DNA of 6,012 nucleotides, from contig HF994083.1 in the NCBI GenBank assembly GCA_000436915.1, positions 1 through 6,012 on the forward strand, read 5' to 3'. Made by a program: the position numbers and the translations under genes. The notes below the pieces were generated by a model. The model was given only the letters and a program-made list of their open reading frames with translations, did not search any database and was not told where the DNA came from. This stretch comes from Prevotella sp. CAG:1092 (GTDB taxonomy: Bacteria > Bacteroidota > Bacteroidia > Bacteroidales > Bacteroidaceae). Shown here piece after piece: positions 1 to 6,012 of this stretch (position 1 is the first letter of the stretch; each line of letters begins with the position of its first letter).

Positions 1-91
1 AAGTTAAATTATAGTGTTGCGGAATTAAGGGTTAAGAAAATGCTGCCAAATGACAAAATTTAAGTGTTGTTATAACTTTTTTGTTCATTTT

Positions 92-123
92 CTTGTTTTA
101 ATGATAAAAATAATATAAATTTG
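92..123 (+). promoter_or_regulatory. Predicted Bacteroides-type promoter of the outer-membrane protein gene
   Basis: A TAAATTTG at 116-123 fits the Bacteroidota -7 consensus TAnnTTTG. A CTTG at 92-95 (TTG at 93-95) lies 20 bases upstream and fits the -33 TTTG element at its usual spacing of about 19-21 bases. Transcription would start near 130, leaving an AT-rich leader of about 40 bases before the ATG at 171. No clear Shine-Dalgarno sequence is present, which is usual in this phylum. The match is by consensus only. Confidence 0.6.
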
Positions 124-170
124 CAGAATAAACATCAACAAATATAACTAATAATAAAATTAATAACGTT

Positions 171-934
171 ATGAAGAAAGTAATTCTCTCAATAGCACAC
201 TTGCGATGATGTCGGTAAGTGCTATGTTTGCTCAAAGTGCAGAATTTAAGTATGGTTTGGGTAACAGAATAGGTATAGGCGTTGGTGCTGGTACAGAAGG
301 TATTGGCGTTGACGTTTCAACTTGCTTTAACAAATATTTTGGCGTAAGAGCAGGTTTGAACTTTATGCCAGATATTAATATCAAGACAGATGTTGATATT
401 GAGCCAAATGTAGATGGTCTTCCAGAACTTAGCGGTGATGACGCAACTCTGAATGTGAAGGGCTCTTTGAAGCGCACATCATTTGATGTGAAGTTTGATT
501 GTTATCCAACAGGTGGTACATTCTTTGTTACTGCAGGTTTCTCTGTAGGTGGCGAAAAGCTTGTTCAGGTTACTGGTCATAGTGATTATATTCAGAACAA
601 CTATGATAAGGCGGAAAAGTACGGTATTCAGATTGGCGACTACAACATTCCTTTTGATGAGAATGGTGATGTTAATGGTGGATTGAAGGTTAACAATTTC
701 CGTCCTTATCTCGGTCTTGGTTTTGGTCGTTTGATTCCAAAAAACCGTATTGGTTTCCGTTTTGAAATGGGTGTTCAGTTTCATGGTAAGCCAAAGGTTT
801 ATGCAGATGGTGTAGATGTTAAAAATCTTATGGACCAGCTTGATGAGGAAGCATCTGACGATATTACCAAGATCATGAATGATTTTAAGGTTTGGCCAGT
901 TATAAAGCTCAGCTTCCGCGGCAGAATATTGTAA
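171..934 (+). CDS. Putative outer-membrane beta-barrel protein, signal peptide out of frame
   Basis: This is probably a small outer-membrane beta-barrel protein of unknown function. The body (206-934) is rich in alternating polar/hydrophobic and Gly/aromatic segments typical of amphipathic strands, such as GVRAGLNFMP, FFVTAGFSVGG, FRPYLGLGFGRL, IGFRFEMGVQF and the C-terminal VWPVIKLSFRGRIL. Acidic, loop-like stretches separate them, for example around residues 60-80 and 210-230 of the repaired protein. The ATG at 171 opens a typical signal peptide start (MKKVILSIA) but stops at 207-209. The frame open from 206 continues as MMSVSAMFAQSAEF, the second half of the same signal peptide. One extra A after 197 would join them into a 254-residue protein with cleavage near MFA/Q. 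Starting at the ATG of 206 would leave no basic n-region. The gene follows its own promoter and ends before a shared terminator. No specific family was recognised; the barrel call rests on strand pattern and export signal. Confidence 0.7.
195..200 (+). other. Apparent one-base deletion in the signal peptide
   Basis: Frame 171 reads ...ILSIA then HLR and a TGA at 207-209. Reading GCAACAC instead of GCACAC here gives ...SIATLAMMSVSAMFAQ, a textbook Sec signal peptide running into the long open frame. The fit is strong because both halves of the signal peptide are visible, one in each frame. It may be a sequencing or consensus error or a real inactivating mutation; the sequence alone cannot decide. 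Confidence 0.75.
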
Positions 935-954
935 GGTTCTACGCTTAAGGAAAT

Positions 955-1014
955 AAAAAATAAGAGTGGAAAGTTTAGGAGTTTTCTCCATATGCTTTCC
1001 ACTCTTTTTATTTT
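955..1014. terminator. Bidirectional intrinsic terminator between convergent genes
   Basis: A perfect 12-bp stem pairs 962-973 (AAGAGTGGAAAG) with 995-1006 (CTTTCCACTCTT). An A-rich run lies before it (955-960) and a T-rich run after it (1005-1014), so it can terminate transcription from both sides. The 21-base loop contains a second small hairpin, GGAG (978-981) with CTCC (986-989) around TTTT. It sits between the stop of the outer-membrane gene (934) and the stop of the convergent lipoprotein gene (1051). Confidence 0.85.
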
Positions 1015-1050
1015 GTTGAGATAATACTAAAACTTTTGCTTGAACTAAAA

Positions 1051-1716
1051 CTATTGTTGAGTAAATCCAAGCATGCGATACTCTTTGCCGTAGATAGAAA
1101 GTGATGTCATGCGGATGAGAGTCTTCATATTTAAGCTTGTCATGCTGAAGCTGTTGTCGAGAGAAGCCATTGGAAGGTATCTTTCCAATGCCCAGTTTTC
1201 CATTTCGCTTTGATTTTCAGGCAATGTAGCGATGTAGGAGCCATCCAATTTCTTGTCGTTGAAATGATAAATTGTATATTCTATCTTGTCGCTTCCCTTA
1301 TATATTAATAAGGTGTCTTCGTCGCGAATCAGCTGATCGCTGTTTTTAACATAGTATTTCACTGTTTCGCGATTATGTCCGAACTGAATATAAGGTTCGC
1401 TGAAGTCATTATACTGACCTTTGACTGTAACGACGAAAGCACCCTTTGAACTTACCATTTTTGCCGTTCCCACTCGTTTGGCAATAATTTTGCCTCCCAT
1501 TATTGAAGCTACGAGGTCGTTGTCAGACTTCCAAGAAAGGTCTTTGCCCTTAGCCAATTCTTGTGTGCTACCAGCAGTTAGGGTGACATTGTCAAATTGG
1601 ATGAATTCTTTCTGATAGTCATCATCTTTAGCGTCGTCGTCGCATGATGTCATTCCAAATGCGAGGAATGAACATAGGACCGATAATAGAATAAATTTTG
1701 TTTTCTTCATTTTCAT
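1051..1716 (-). CDS. Lipoprotein with bacterial Ig-like (Big_2-type) domain
   Basis: This is a predicted exported lipoprotein of 221 residues with unknown role. It begins MKMKKTKFIL, followed by a hydrophobic stretch and the lipobox-like GMTSC with Cys at residue 25. The mature protein starts C-DDD-AK-DDD, an acidic run like the Bacteroidota signal that sends lipoproteins to the cell surface. Residues about 41-98 resemble a Big_2 Ig-like domain: LTAGSTQEL, then LSWKSDNDLVASI, GGKIIAKRVGTAKMV and a closing FVVTVKG. Residues about 105-221 are a second, unrecognised region with several aromatic strand-like segments. The ATG at 1716 or the one at 1710 is preferred; an in-frame ATG at 1776 would add 20 residues ahead of the basic n-region and lies upstream of the predicted promoter. 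It has its own transcription unit, convergent with the outer-membrane gene and downstream of the rpiB terminator. The Ig-like call is by pattern; binding partner unknown. Confidence 0.8.
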   Translation of the reverse strand: MKMKKTKFILLSVLCSFLAFGMTSCDDDAKDDDYQKEFIQFDNVTLTAGSTQELAKGKDLSWKSDNDLVASIMGGKIIAKRVGTAKMVSSKGAFVVTVKGQYNDFSEPYIQFGHNRETVKYYVKNSDQLIRDEDTLLIYKGSDKIEYTIYHFNDKKLDGSYIATLPENQSEMENWALERYLPMASLDNSFSMTSLNMKTLIRMTSLSIYGKEYRMLGFTQQ

Positions 1717-1731
1717 TTCTTTAATTCGCTG

Positions 1732-1739
1732 CAAAATTA
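1732..1739 (-). promoter_or_regulatory. Possible -7 promoter element of the lipoprotein gene
   Basis: On the minus strand 1739-1732 reads TAATTTTG, matching TAnnTTTG. The -33 side is poor: the best candidate is TTTA at 1765-1762 with a 22-base spacer. Transcription from here would give a very short leader, roughly 10 bases, before the ATG at 1716. The weak -33 would fit a promoter that needs an activator, but that is inference. Confidence 0.4.
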
Positions 1740-1770
1740 ATCTATTTAATTCAATTACTATTAAATAGAT
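1740..1770. repeat. Perfect 11-bp inverted repeat, possible operator
   Basis: ATCTATTTAAT (1740-1750) and ATTAAATAGAT (1760-1770) are exact reverse complements separated by 9 bases. The repeat abuts the possible -7 element of the lipoprotein gene and covers its spacer and -33 region. The location suits a dimeric regulator. The arms are AT-rich and have no T-run downstream, so this is not a usual terminator. A chance palindrome in AT-rich DNA cannot be excluded. Confidence 0.45.
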
Positions 1771-1858
1771 GTTCAAAAATTGGGGAATAACTGAAATCTT
1801 TATTATTTTTTATGGAATTTAAGGAGATTAGCTTCTATTGAGGTTTAATAAGGGGAAT

Positions 1859-1908
1859 AAAAAAAGAGTGAAGAACTTAGACGAGAGGTCGTTGGGTTCT
1901 TCACTCTT
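1859..1908 (-). terminator. Intrinsic terminator of the arabinofuranosidase-transketolase-rpiB unit
   Basis: A perfect 13-bp stem pairs 1864-1876 (AAGAGTGAAGAAC) with 1896-1908 (GTTCTTCACTCTT). On the minus strand it runs into a T-run (1865-1859), placing it about 50 bases after the rpiB stop codon. The 19-base loop holds a nested 4-bp hairpin, ACGA (1881-1884) with TCGT (1889-1892). It separates the sugar gene cluster from the lipoprotein gene on the same strand. Confidence 0.88.
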
Positions 1909-1961
1909 GGGATTAGAAAAATAATTCTGATGTAGAATTAGAATTGTAATCGGGTAGGGAG

Positions 1962-2402
1962 TTACTTCACAGGGATTTTATCCACACGCTTCTGATGGCG
2001 TCCTCCTTCGAAGTCGGTAGCGAAGTATTCGTCCATAATTTTGCGAGCCATGTCGTTGCCAATGAAGCGTCCTGGCATTACGAGGACGTTGGCATCGTTG
2101 TGCTGACGAATAAGATGAGCAATTTCAGGAATCCAGCAAAGTCCGGCACGGATAGCTTGATGCTTGTTGAGAGTCATGCTGATGCCCTCACCACTACCGC
2201 AGATTGCTATTCCTGGAAACACTTCGCCCTTCTCGATGCCTTCAGCTAAAGCATGACCGAAGTCAGGATAGTCGCAACTATCTTCAGAGTAGGTGCCATA
2301 ATCTTTATAAGGCATACCGTGCTCATCAAGATATTGTTTAACGAATTGTTTCAAAGCAAAGCCAGCATGGTCACTGGCTAAGCCCACAGTTTTTATCTCC
2401 AT
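1962..2402 (-). CDS. rpiB: Ribose-5-phosphate isomerase B
   Basis: This cytoplasmic enzyme of the RpiB/LacAB family interconverts ribulose 5-phosphate and ribose 5-phosphate in the non-oxidative pentose phosphate pathway (EC 5.3.1.6). The 146 residues match the usual length. Family landmarks are SDHAGF (residues 10-15), the active-site Cys68 in ICGSGEGIS, the substrate-binding RQHNDANVL with His101, the GRF arginine at 112, and the C-terminal FEGGRHQKRV with Arg135 and His136. Cys68 marks the Cys-type RpiB (as in E. coli) rather than the Glu-type of actinobacteria. The start follows the transketolase stop by 16 bases (AACAATAACAATCATA on the coding strand), with no promoter-like element in the gap, so the genes are probably cotranscribed. 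It is the last gene of the unit and is followed by a strong terminator. The related LacAB sugar isomerases are an alternative, but the full RpiB motif set and the transketolase neighbour favour rpiB. Confidence 0.95.
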   Translation of the reverse strand: MEIKTVGLASDHAGFALKQFVKQYLDEHGMPYKDYGTYSEDSCDYPDFGHALAEGIEKGEVFPGIAICGSGEGISMTLNKHQAIRAGLCWIPEIAHLIRQHNDANVLVMPGRFIGNDMARKIMDEYFATDFEGGRHQKRVDKIPVK

Positions 2403-2418
2403 TATGATTGTTATTGTT

Positions 2419-3903
2419 TTATCCCAAGATGGCTTTCACCTGCTTGTAAACATTCTCTGAAGTGTAGCCAAGTTTCTCGTCGAGTACCTTGTAAGGTGCT
2501 GAGAAACCAAATGACTCCAAGCCCCAGATGTTACCCTCTGCCTCAGGTACAAGACCAAGGAGATTGACAGGAAGACCAGCTGTGAGACCGAACTTCTTAA
2601 CATCGTGAGGAAGAACAGAAAGCTGATATTCCTTGCTCTGAAGACGGAACAATCCCTCAGAAGGAACGCTAACGATGCGAACCTTAACACCCTCTTTGCG
2701 GAGAAGCTCTGCACCAGCAACAAGAGTAGAAACCTCAGAACCAGTAGCTACGAGGATGATATCAGGATTTTCGTCTGAGCCACCTACAATGTAACCACCC
2801 TTAGCAGCAAGGCTGTAGTCGTTGCCTTCAGGAAGGTTAGCGATGCCCTGACGTGAGAAGATGAGAGCTGTAGGAGTAGACATGTTTTCCATAGCAAGCT
2901 TCCAAGCCTCTGTTGTCTCTTTAGCATCAGCAGGACGAAGAACGAGAACTGAAGGTTTGCCATGATGGTTTTTCAGCTTCTCCATTAAACGAATCTGTGC
3001 CTCCTGCTCAACAGGCTCGTGAGTAGGTCCGTCTTCACCTACGCGGAATGCATCGTGAGTCCAGATGAACTTAACAGGAAGTTCCATGAGAGCTGCCATA
3101 CGAACAGCAGGCTTCATATAATCAGAGAATACGAAGAATGTACCACATGCAGGAATGACACCTCCGTGGAGAGCCATACCGATGCAGCAGCAAGCCATAG
3201 TAAGCTCAGCAACACCAGCCTGGAAGAATGCGCCCGAGAAGTCGCCCATGGTGAAGGCATGAGTCTTCTTCAAGAAACCGTCAGTCTTATCGGAGTTAGA
3301 AAGGTCAGCAGAAGCACAAACCATATTAGGAACCTGCTCTGCAAGAATGCCAAGACATGCAGCAGAAGCAGAACGTGTAGCATCGTTGTCCTTCTGTACA
3401 CACTTGCTCCAATCAATCTTAGGAGCCTTGCCGCTAAACCATTCAGCCTGAGCAGCAGCCTTCTCAGGGTTAGCATCAGCCCAAGCCTTCTCTTCAGCAT
3501 AACGTTCTGCGCAGATAGCCTCGAGCTCCTTAGCACGGTTAGCGTACATTTCCTTAACATCGTCGAAGATAACGAATGGATTCTCTGGGTTGCCACCAAG
3601 ATGCTTGATAGTGTTGATGTAAGCGTCGCCACCAAGAGGAGCACCATGGGTCTTGCAGTTAGCTTCGTAAGAAGTACCGTCAGCCTTCAAAGCACCCTTA
3701 CCCATAACGCACTTACCGATGATGAGGGTTGGCTTGCCTTCTACCTTCTTAGCAGCATCGAGAGCCTGACGAATCTGGTCTACATCGTTGCCGCAGATTT
3801 CGATAACTTCCCATCCGAGAGCACGGTACTTAGCTGCTGTATCTTCGTTCATAACGTCCTTAGTCTCTGTAGAGAGCTGGATGTCGTTAGAGTCGTAGAA
3901 CAT
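2419..3903 (-). CDS. tkt: Transketolase, C-terminal fragment of a frame-broken gene
   Basis: This carries the rest of transketolase (EC 2.2.1.1), a cytoplasmic thiamine-diphosphate enzyme that moves two-carbon units between sugar phosphates. The frame has 494 residues. It opens at MFYDSND, the second half of the thiamine-diphosphate motif, and includes the KTHGAPLGG loop (His86). The pyrimidine-binding domain follows with the probable catalytic Glu233 in AGVAELTMA, then HGGVIPACGTFF, the DYMKPAVRMAALM segment and THDAFRVGEDGPTHEPVEQ (283-300). The C-terminal transketolase domain ends YKVLDEKLGYTSENVYKQV. The ATG at 3903 is not a natural start: it is Met180 of the restored 673-residue protein. 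The frame overlaps the upstream fragment by 17 bases because of the 25-bp duplication. Reinitiation could make this piece, but without the first 179 residues it lacks half the cofactor site. It is followed closely by rpiB. Confidence 0.93.
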   Translation of the reverse strand: MFYDSNDIQLSTETKDVMNEDTAAKYRALGWEVIEICGNDVDQIRQALDAAKKVEGKPTLIIGKCVMGKGALKADGTSYEANCKTHGAPLGGDAYINTIKHLGGNPENPFVIFDDVKEMYANRAKELEAICAERYAEEKAWADANPEKAAAQAEWFSGKAPKIDWSKCVQKDNDATRSASAACLGILAEQVPNMVCASADLSNSDKTDGFLKKTHAFTMGDFSGAFFQAGVAELTMACCCIGMALHGGVIPACGTFFVFSDYMKPAVRMAALMELPVKFIWTHDAFRVGEDGPTHEPVEQEAQIRLMEKLKNHHGKPSVLVLRPADAKETTEAWKLAMENMSTPTALIFSRQGIANLPEGNDYSLAAKGGYIVGGSDENPDIILVATGSEVSTLVAGAELLRKEGVKVRIVSVPSEGLFRLQSKEYQLSVLPHDVKKFGLTAGLPVNLLGLVPEAEGNIWGLESFGFSAPYKVLDEKLGYTSENVYKQVKAILG

Positions 3904-4465
3904 GATGAGGTTGTCGAGCCCGAGACATGATGAGGTTGTCGAGACCGAGAGTTCCTGCTATACGAGCGCCACCCTGTGAGATCTCTTCCTGAATACCGCC
4001 ATCAGAGATGTATGCGTAGATGGTTTCCTTTTCGAATGTTGGGTTGCCTGTATGAGCAGCAAGGAACTTAGCTGCGATAGCTGCACCAATAGCAAAAACA
4101 TGACCCTGACCAAGAGGACCAGAAGTGTTTTCAATACCACGAGCAATCTCAAACTCTGGGTGACCAGTAGTAGGAGAGCCCCATTGGCGAAGCTGCTGCA
4201 ACTCTTTGAGAGAGAACTTGCCGATAAGGCAGAGCTGAGAGTAGAGCATAGGAGCCATGTGACCAGGATCGAGGAAGAAACGGTCGCGACCAACCCACGC
4301 AGGGTTCTTTGGATCATACTTCAAATACTCAGAATAGAGCACGTTGATGAAGTCGGCACCACCCATAGCACCACCTGGGTGACCAGACTTTGCCTTTTCT
4401 ACAGCAGATGCAGCAAGAATACGGATGTTGTCTGCTGCATGCAACATTACTTTGTTATCGTTCAT
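3887..4465 (-). CDS. tkt: Transketolase, N-terminal fragment of a frame-broken gene
   Basis: This is the start of transketolase, covering most of the diphosphate-binding domain. Landmarks are KSGHPGGAMGGADF (26-39, with the substrate-binding His29), GRDRFFLDPGHMAPMLY, TTGHPE, the SGPLGQG loop (115-121) and the first half of the thiamine-diphosphate motif, SDGGIQEEIS (154-163). SDG replaces the GDG seen in many family members; I believe this is common in Bacteroidota. From residue 181 the frame is wrong and runs SRARQPHHVLRL to a stop. The natural continuation is the next frame downstream; joined after removing 25 bases the coding length is 2022 bases, or 673 residues, the normal size. The start at 4465 lies 25 bases after the arabinofuranosidase stop, with no promoter consensus between. 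Known two-gene transketolases split between domains near residue 300, not inside the cofactor motif, so this is a damaged or misassembled single gene. Confidence 0.93.
   Translation of the reverse strand: MNDNKVMLHAADNIRILAASAVEKAKSGHPGGAMGGADFINVLYSEYLKYDPKNPAWVGRDRFFLDPGHMAPMLYSQLCLIGKFSLKELQQLRQWGSPTTGHPEFEIARGIENTSGPLGQGHVFAIGAAIAAKFLAAHTGNPTFEKETIYAYISDGGIQEEISQGGARIAGTLGLDNLIMSRARQPHHVLRL
3901..3950. repeat. 25-bp tandem duplication breaking transketolase
   Basis: Two adjacent 25-base copies, 3901-3925 and 3926-3950, differ at one position (C at 3919, A at 3944). The extra 25 bases are not a multiple of three and shift the transketolase frame. On the coding strand either copy reads TLGLDNLIM in the correct frame, and the single difference is GGG versus GGT, both glycine. 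Deleting either copy therefore gives the same intact protein. This suggests two sequence variants were joined end to end at an overlap rather than random base error, but a real slippage duplication followed by a mutation is possible. Confidence 0.95.
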
Positions 4466-4490
4466 AAGATGTTATTATTAAAACTTATTT

Positions 4491-6012
4491 CTATTTAATT
4501 TTGATTACCGCTATTGATTTAGCAGGTATTTTTACTGAAACATTCTGTTTAGTGAGTTTTGCTCCCTTGAATTCTGTAGGGACTATGCGATTAGGATTTT
4601 CGAAATCATTATAGTCGGCAACTGATTTGCAAGAGAGAATCTGACCTGTAACAGTCTTCGGCTTTGAAGCTATACCATCAAGAGAAAGGTTAACTTTCTG
4701 CTCTTTGTCGAGACTTACATTAGCAAGTGAAACAACAATTGTGCCATCTGCTGTTCGAGCAGCACTTGTAGATAGTAACGGAATAGTTCGATTGCCTCGT
4801 ACTGACATAGAGTCAGTCTTTACTTCCATAGGCAAATATGTTGCCTCTTGGAAATCCTTATACATGTTGAATACATGATAAGTAGGAGTGAGAACCATGT
4901 GGCCAGTACCCATGGTGTCTGTAAGAATCATAGACTGTAACACATTAACCACCTGAGCAATGTTAGCCATGCGAACGCGGTCGGTATGTCGATGGAATAC
5001 GTTGAGTGTTAAGGCTGCTACGAAAGCATCGCGCATAGAATTCTGCTGGTATAGGTGACCAGAGATAGTTCCAGGCTCTTCGTCCCACCATGTTCCCCAT
5101 TCGTCAACAAGCAGACCTATCTGCTTCTTTGGATCTTTCTGATTCATGATGGCAGAATGCTTTTTGATTACATCCTCAATCTCAAGGCATTTGCCCATTG
5201 TCCAATAGTAGTCGTCGTTGTTGAACTTAGTGGCAGAACCCTTGCTACCACTCCAACCTGTAACTGTGTAGTAGTGGAGCGAAAGACCATTCATGCGATG
5301 ACCAACATTGTTCATCAACACCTTTGTCCAATTGTAGTCGTAGTCGCTTGCACCTGAAGCAATCTTGTAGAGATGATGACCATCGTAGTTACGGCAGTAA
5401 GTTGAATAACGACGATAGAGGTCGGCATAATATTCTGGACGCATAGAGCCTCCACAGCCCCAACTCTCGTTGCCTACACCAAGGAACTTGACATTCCATG
5501 ATTTCTCACGACCATGCTTGCGGCGAAGATTTGCCATTGGCGTTTCGCCATCAGAGGTCATGTATTCTACCCATTTAGCCAATTCTTCTACTGTGCCACT
5601 ACCAACGTTGCCGCTGATATAAGGCTCGCAGCCAAGCATTTCGCAGAGATTCAAAAACTCGTGAGTACCAAAAGAGTTGTCCTCGATCGTTCCACCCCAG
5701 TTATTGTTCTGCATCTTTGGACGCTGGTTTTTAGGACCAATGCCATCCATCCAATGGTATTCATCGGCAAAGCAACCGCCAGGCCAACGAAGTACAGGAA
5801 TCTGCAAAGACTTCAAAGCTTCAAAGACATCCTTACGATAGCCTTTGATGTTTGGAATCTTTGATTCCTCGCCAACCCATAGACCTCCATAAATACAAGA
5901 GCCAAGGTGCTCAGCAAACTGTCCATAAATTTCTTTATGGATTTTCTGATTACCTTGGTCGGCATGTATGGTGAGCGTTGTGTTTTGAGCTGTAGCTGCC
6001 AATGACATGGCA
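4491..6012 (-). CDS. GH51 alpha-L-arabinofuranosidase, exported, 5' end beyond window
   Basis: This glycoside hydrolase family 51 enzyme (EC 3.2.1.55) would release terminal L-arabinofuranosyl units from arabinan or arabinoxylan. Counting from the Met at 6008, 505 residues are visible. The catalytic barrel shows YGQFAEHLGSCIYGG (28-42), LRWPGGCFADEYHW (73-86), the acid/base Glu181 in VGNESWG, LHYYTVTGW (244-252) and the nucleophile Glu303 in VDEWGTWWDE. A beta-sandwich domain covers roughly 385-505 and ends in KSIAVIKIK. The visible start AMSLAATAQ is the end of a signal peptide with a probable cleavage after ATA. The Met at 6008 is thus likely internal and the true start lies outside the window; the frame stays open to the edge. 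The protein is probably periplasmic or exported further. It leads a close-packed run with transketolase and rpiB. The family is certain; substrate fine specificity is not. Confidence 0.94.
   Translation of the reverse strand, partial: AMSLAATAQNTTLTIHADQGNQKIHKEIYGQFAEHLGSCIYGGLWVGEESKIPNIKGYRKDVFEALKSLQIPVLRWPGGCFADEYHWMDGIGPKNQRPKMQNNNWGGTIEDNSFGTHEFLNLCEMLGCEPYISGNVGSGTVEELAKWVEYMTSDGETPMANLRRKHGREKSWNVKFLGVGNESWGCGGSMRPEYYADLYRRYSTYCRNYDGHHLYKIASGASDYDYNWTKVLMNNVGHRMNGLSLHYYTVTGWSGSKGSATKFNNDDYYWTMGKCLEIEDVIKKHSAIMNQKDPKKQIGLLVDEWGTWWDEEPGTISGHLYQQNSMRDAFVAALTLNVFHRHTDRVRMANIAQVVNVLQSMILTDTMGTGHMVLTPTYHVFNMYKDFQEATYLPMEVKTDSMSVRGNRTIPLLSTSAARTADGTIVVSLANVSLDKEQKVNLSLDGIASKPKTVTGQILSCKSVADYNDFENPNRIVPTEFKGAKLTKQNVSVKIPAKSIAVIKIK

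Noticed and set aside
206..211. Natural start of the outer-membrane protein at the ATG of 206
   Set aside because: It leaves only the second half of a signal peptide, while the first half is plainly encoded from 171 in another frame.
1711..1776. Longer lipoprotein starting at the ATG of 1776
   Set aside because: It would put 20 extra residues, several hydrophobic, ahead of a normal basic n-region and signal peptide, and its ATG lies upstream of the possible -7 element.
1782..1860. GGGGAATAA direct repeat at 1782-1790 and 1852-1860
   Set aside because: Nine bases in AT-rich non-coding DNA with no related structure is too little to call a functional repeat.
3019..3930. A 303-codon open frame on the plus strand opposite transketolase
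   Set aside because: It lies wholly antisense to a strongly conserved gene and encodes a Ser/Thr/Leu-rich product without recognisable motifs. It arises from the codon usage of the minus-strand gene.
2419..4465. A natural two-subunit transketolase
   Set aside because: Known split forms break between the diphosphate-binding and pyrimidine-binding domains. Here the break is inside the thiamine-diphosphate motif and is caused by a direct duplication.
5055..5864. Plus-strand open frames of 100 and 116 codons opposite the GH51 gene
   Set aside because: Both are antisense to a well-conserved enzyme gene and show no domain-like pattern.
1..6012. CRISPR array, tRNA or rRNA gene, insertion sequence, phage or defence genes
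   Set aside because: I looked for regular spaced repeats, cloverleaf-like sequence, transposase motifs and terminal inverted repeats and saw none. The content is ordinary metabolism and envelope genes.

Overview
The window looks like an ordinary chromosomal stretch from a member of the Bacteroidota, most likely a Bacteroidales organism near Prevotella. The evidence is a TAnnTTTG-type promoter, A-rich leaders without clear Shine-Dalgarno sequences, a lipoprotein with an acidic stretch right after the lipobox cysteine, and the style of the transketolase and GH51 proteins. Genus assignment is by recognition, not by search.

Layout, left to right. At 1-170 is a non-coding AT-rich leader with a good Bacteroides-type promoter at 92-123; nothing else is seen there. 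At 171-934 (+) is a putative outer-membrane beta-barrel protein whose signal peptide is knocked out of frame by an apparent one-base loss near 197. At 955-1014 is a terminator hairpin shared by two convergent genes. At 1051-1716 (-) is a small lipoprotein with a bacterial Ig-like (Big_2-type) domain and an unrecognised C-terminal half. Its upstream gap (1717-1961) holds a possible -7 element, a perfect 11-bp inverted repeat directly upstream of that element, and the terminator of the next unit. From 6012 down to 1962 (-) a three-gene cluster reads GH51 alpha-L-arabinofuranosidase (5' end outside the window), transketolase, rpiB, with gaps of 25 and 16 bases and a strong terminator at 1859-1908.

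The three-gene cluster makes metabolic sense. The exported arabinofuranosidase releases L-arabinose from plant polysaccharides. The usual arabinose route ends in D-xylulose 5-phosphate, a transketolase donor, and ribose-5-phosphate isomerase B supplies ribose 5-phosphate, the acceptor. The genes that convert arabinose to xylulose 5-phosphate are not in the window.

The most notable feature is a 25-bp tandem duplication at 3901-3950 inside the thiamine-diphosphate motif of transketolase. It splits the gene into frames of 192 and 494 codons; removing either copy restores 673 residues. The copies differ at one base, which is synonymous in the restored frame. With the one-base loss in the outer-membrane gene, this gives two frame breaks in otherwise healthy genes. 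An assembly or consensus fault is the simplest explanation, with real mutation as the alternative. I do not see a novel biological system here.
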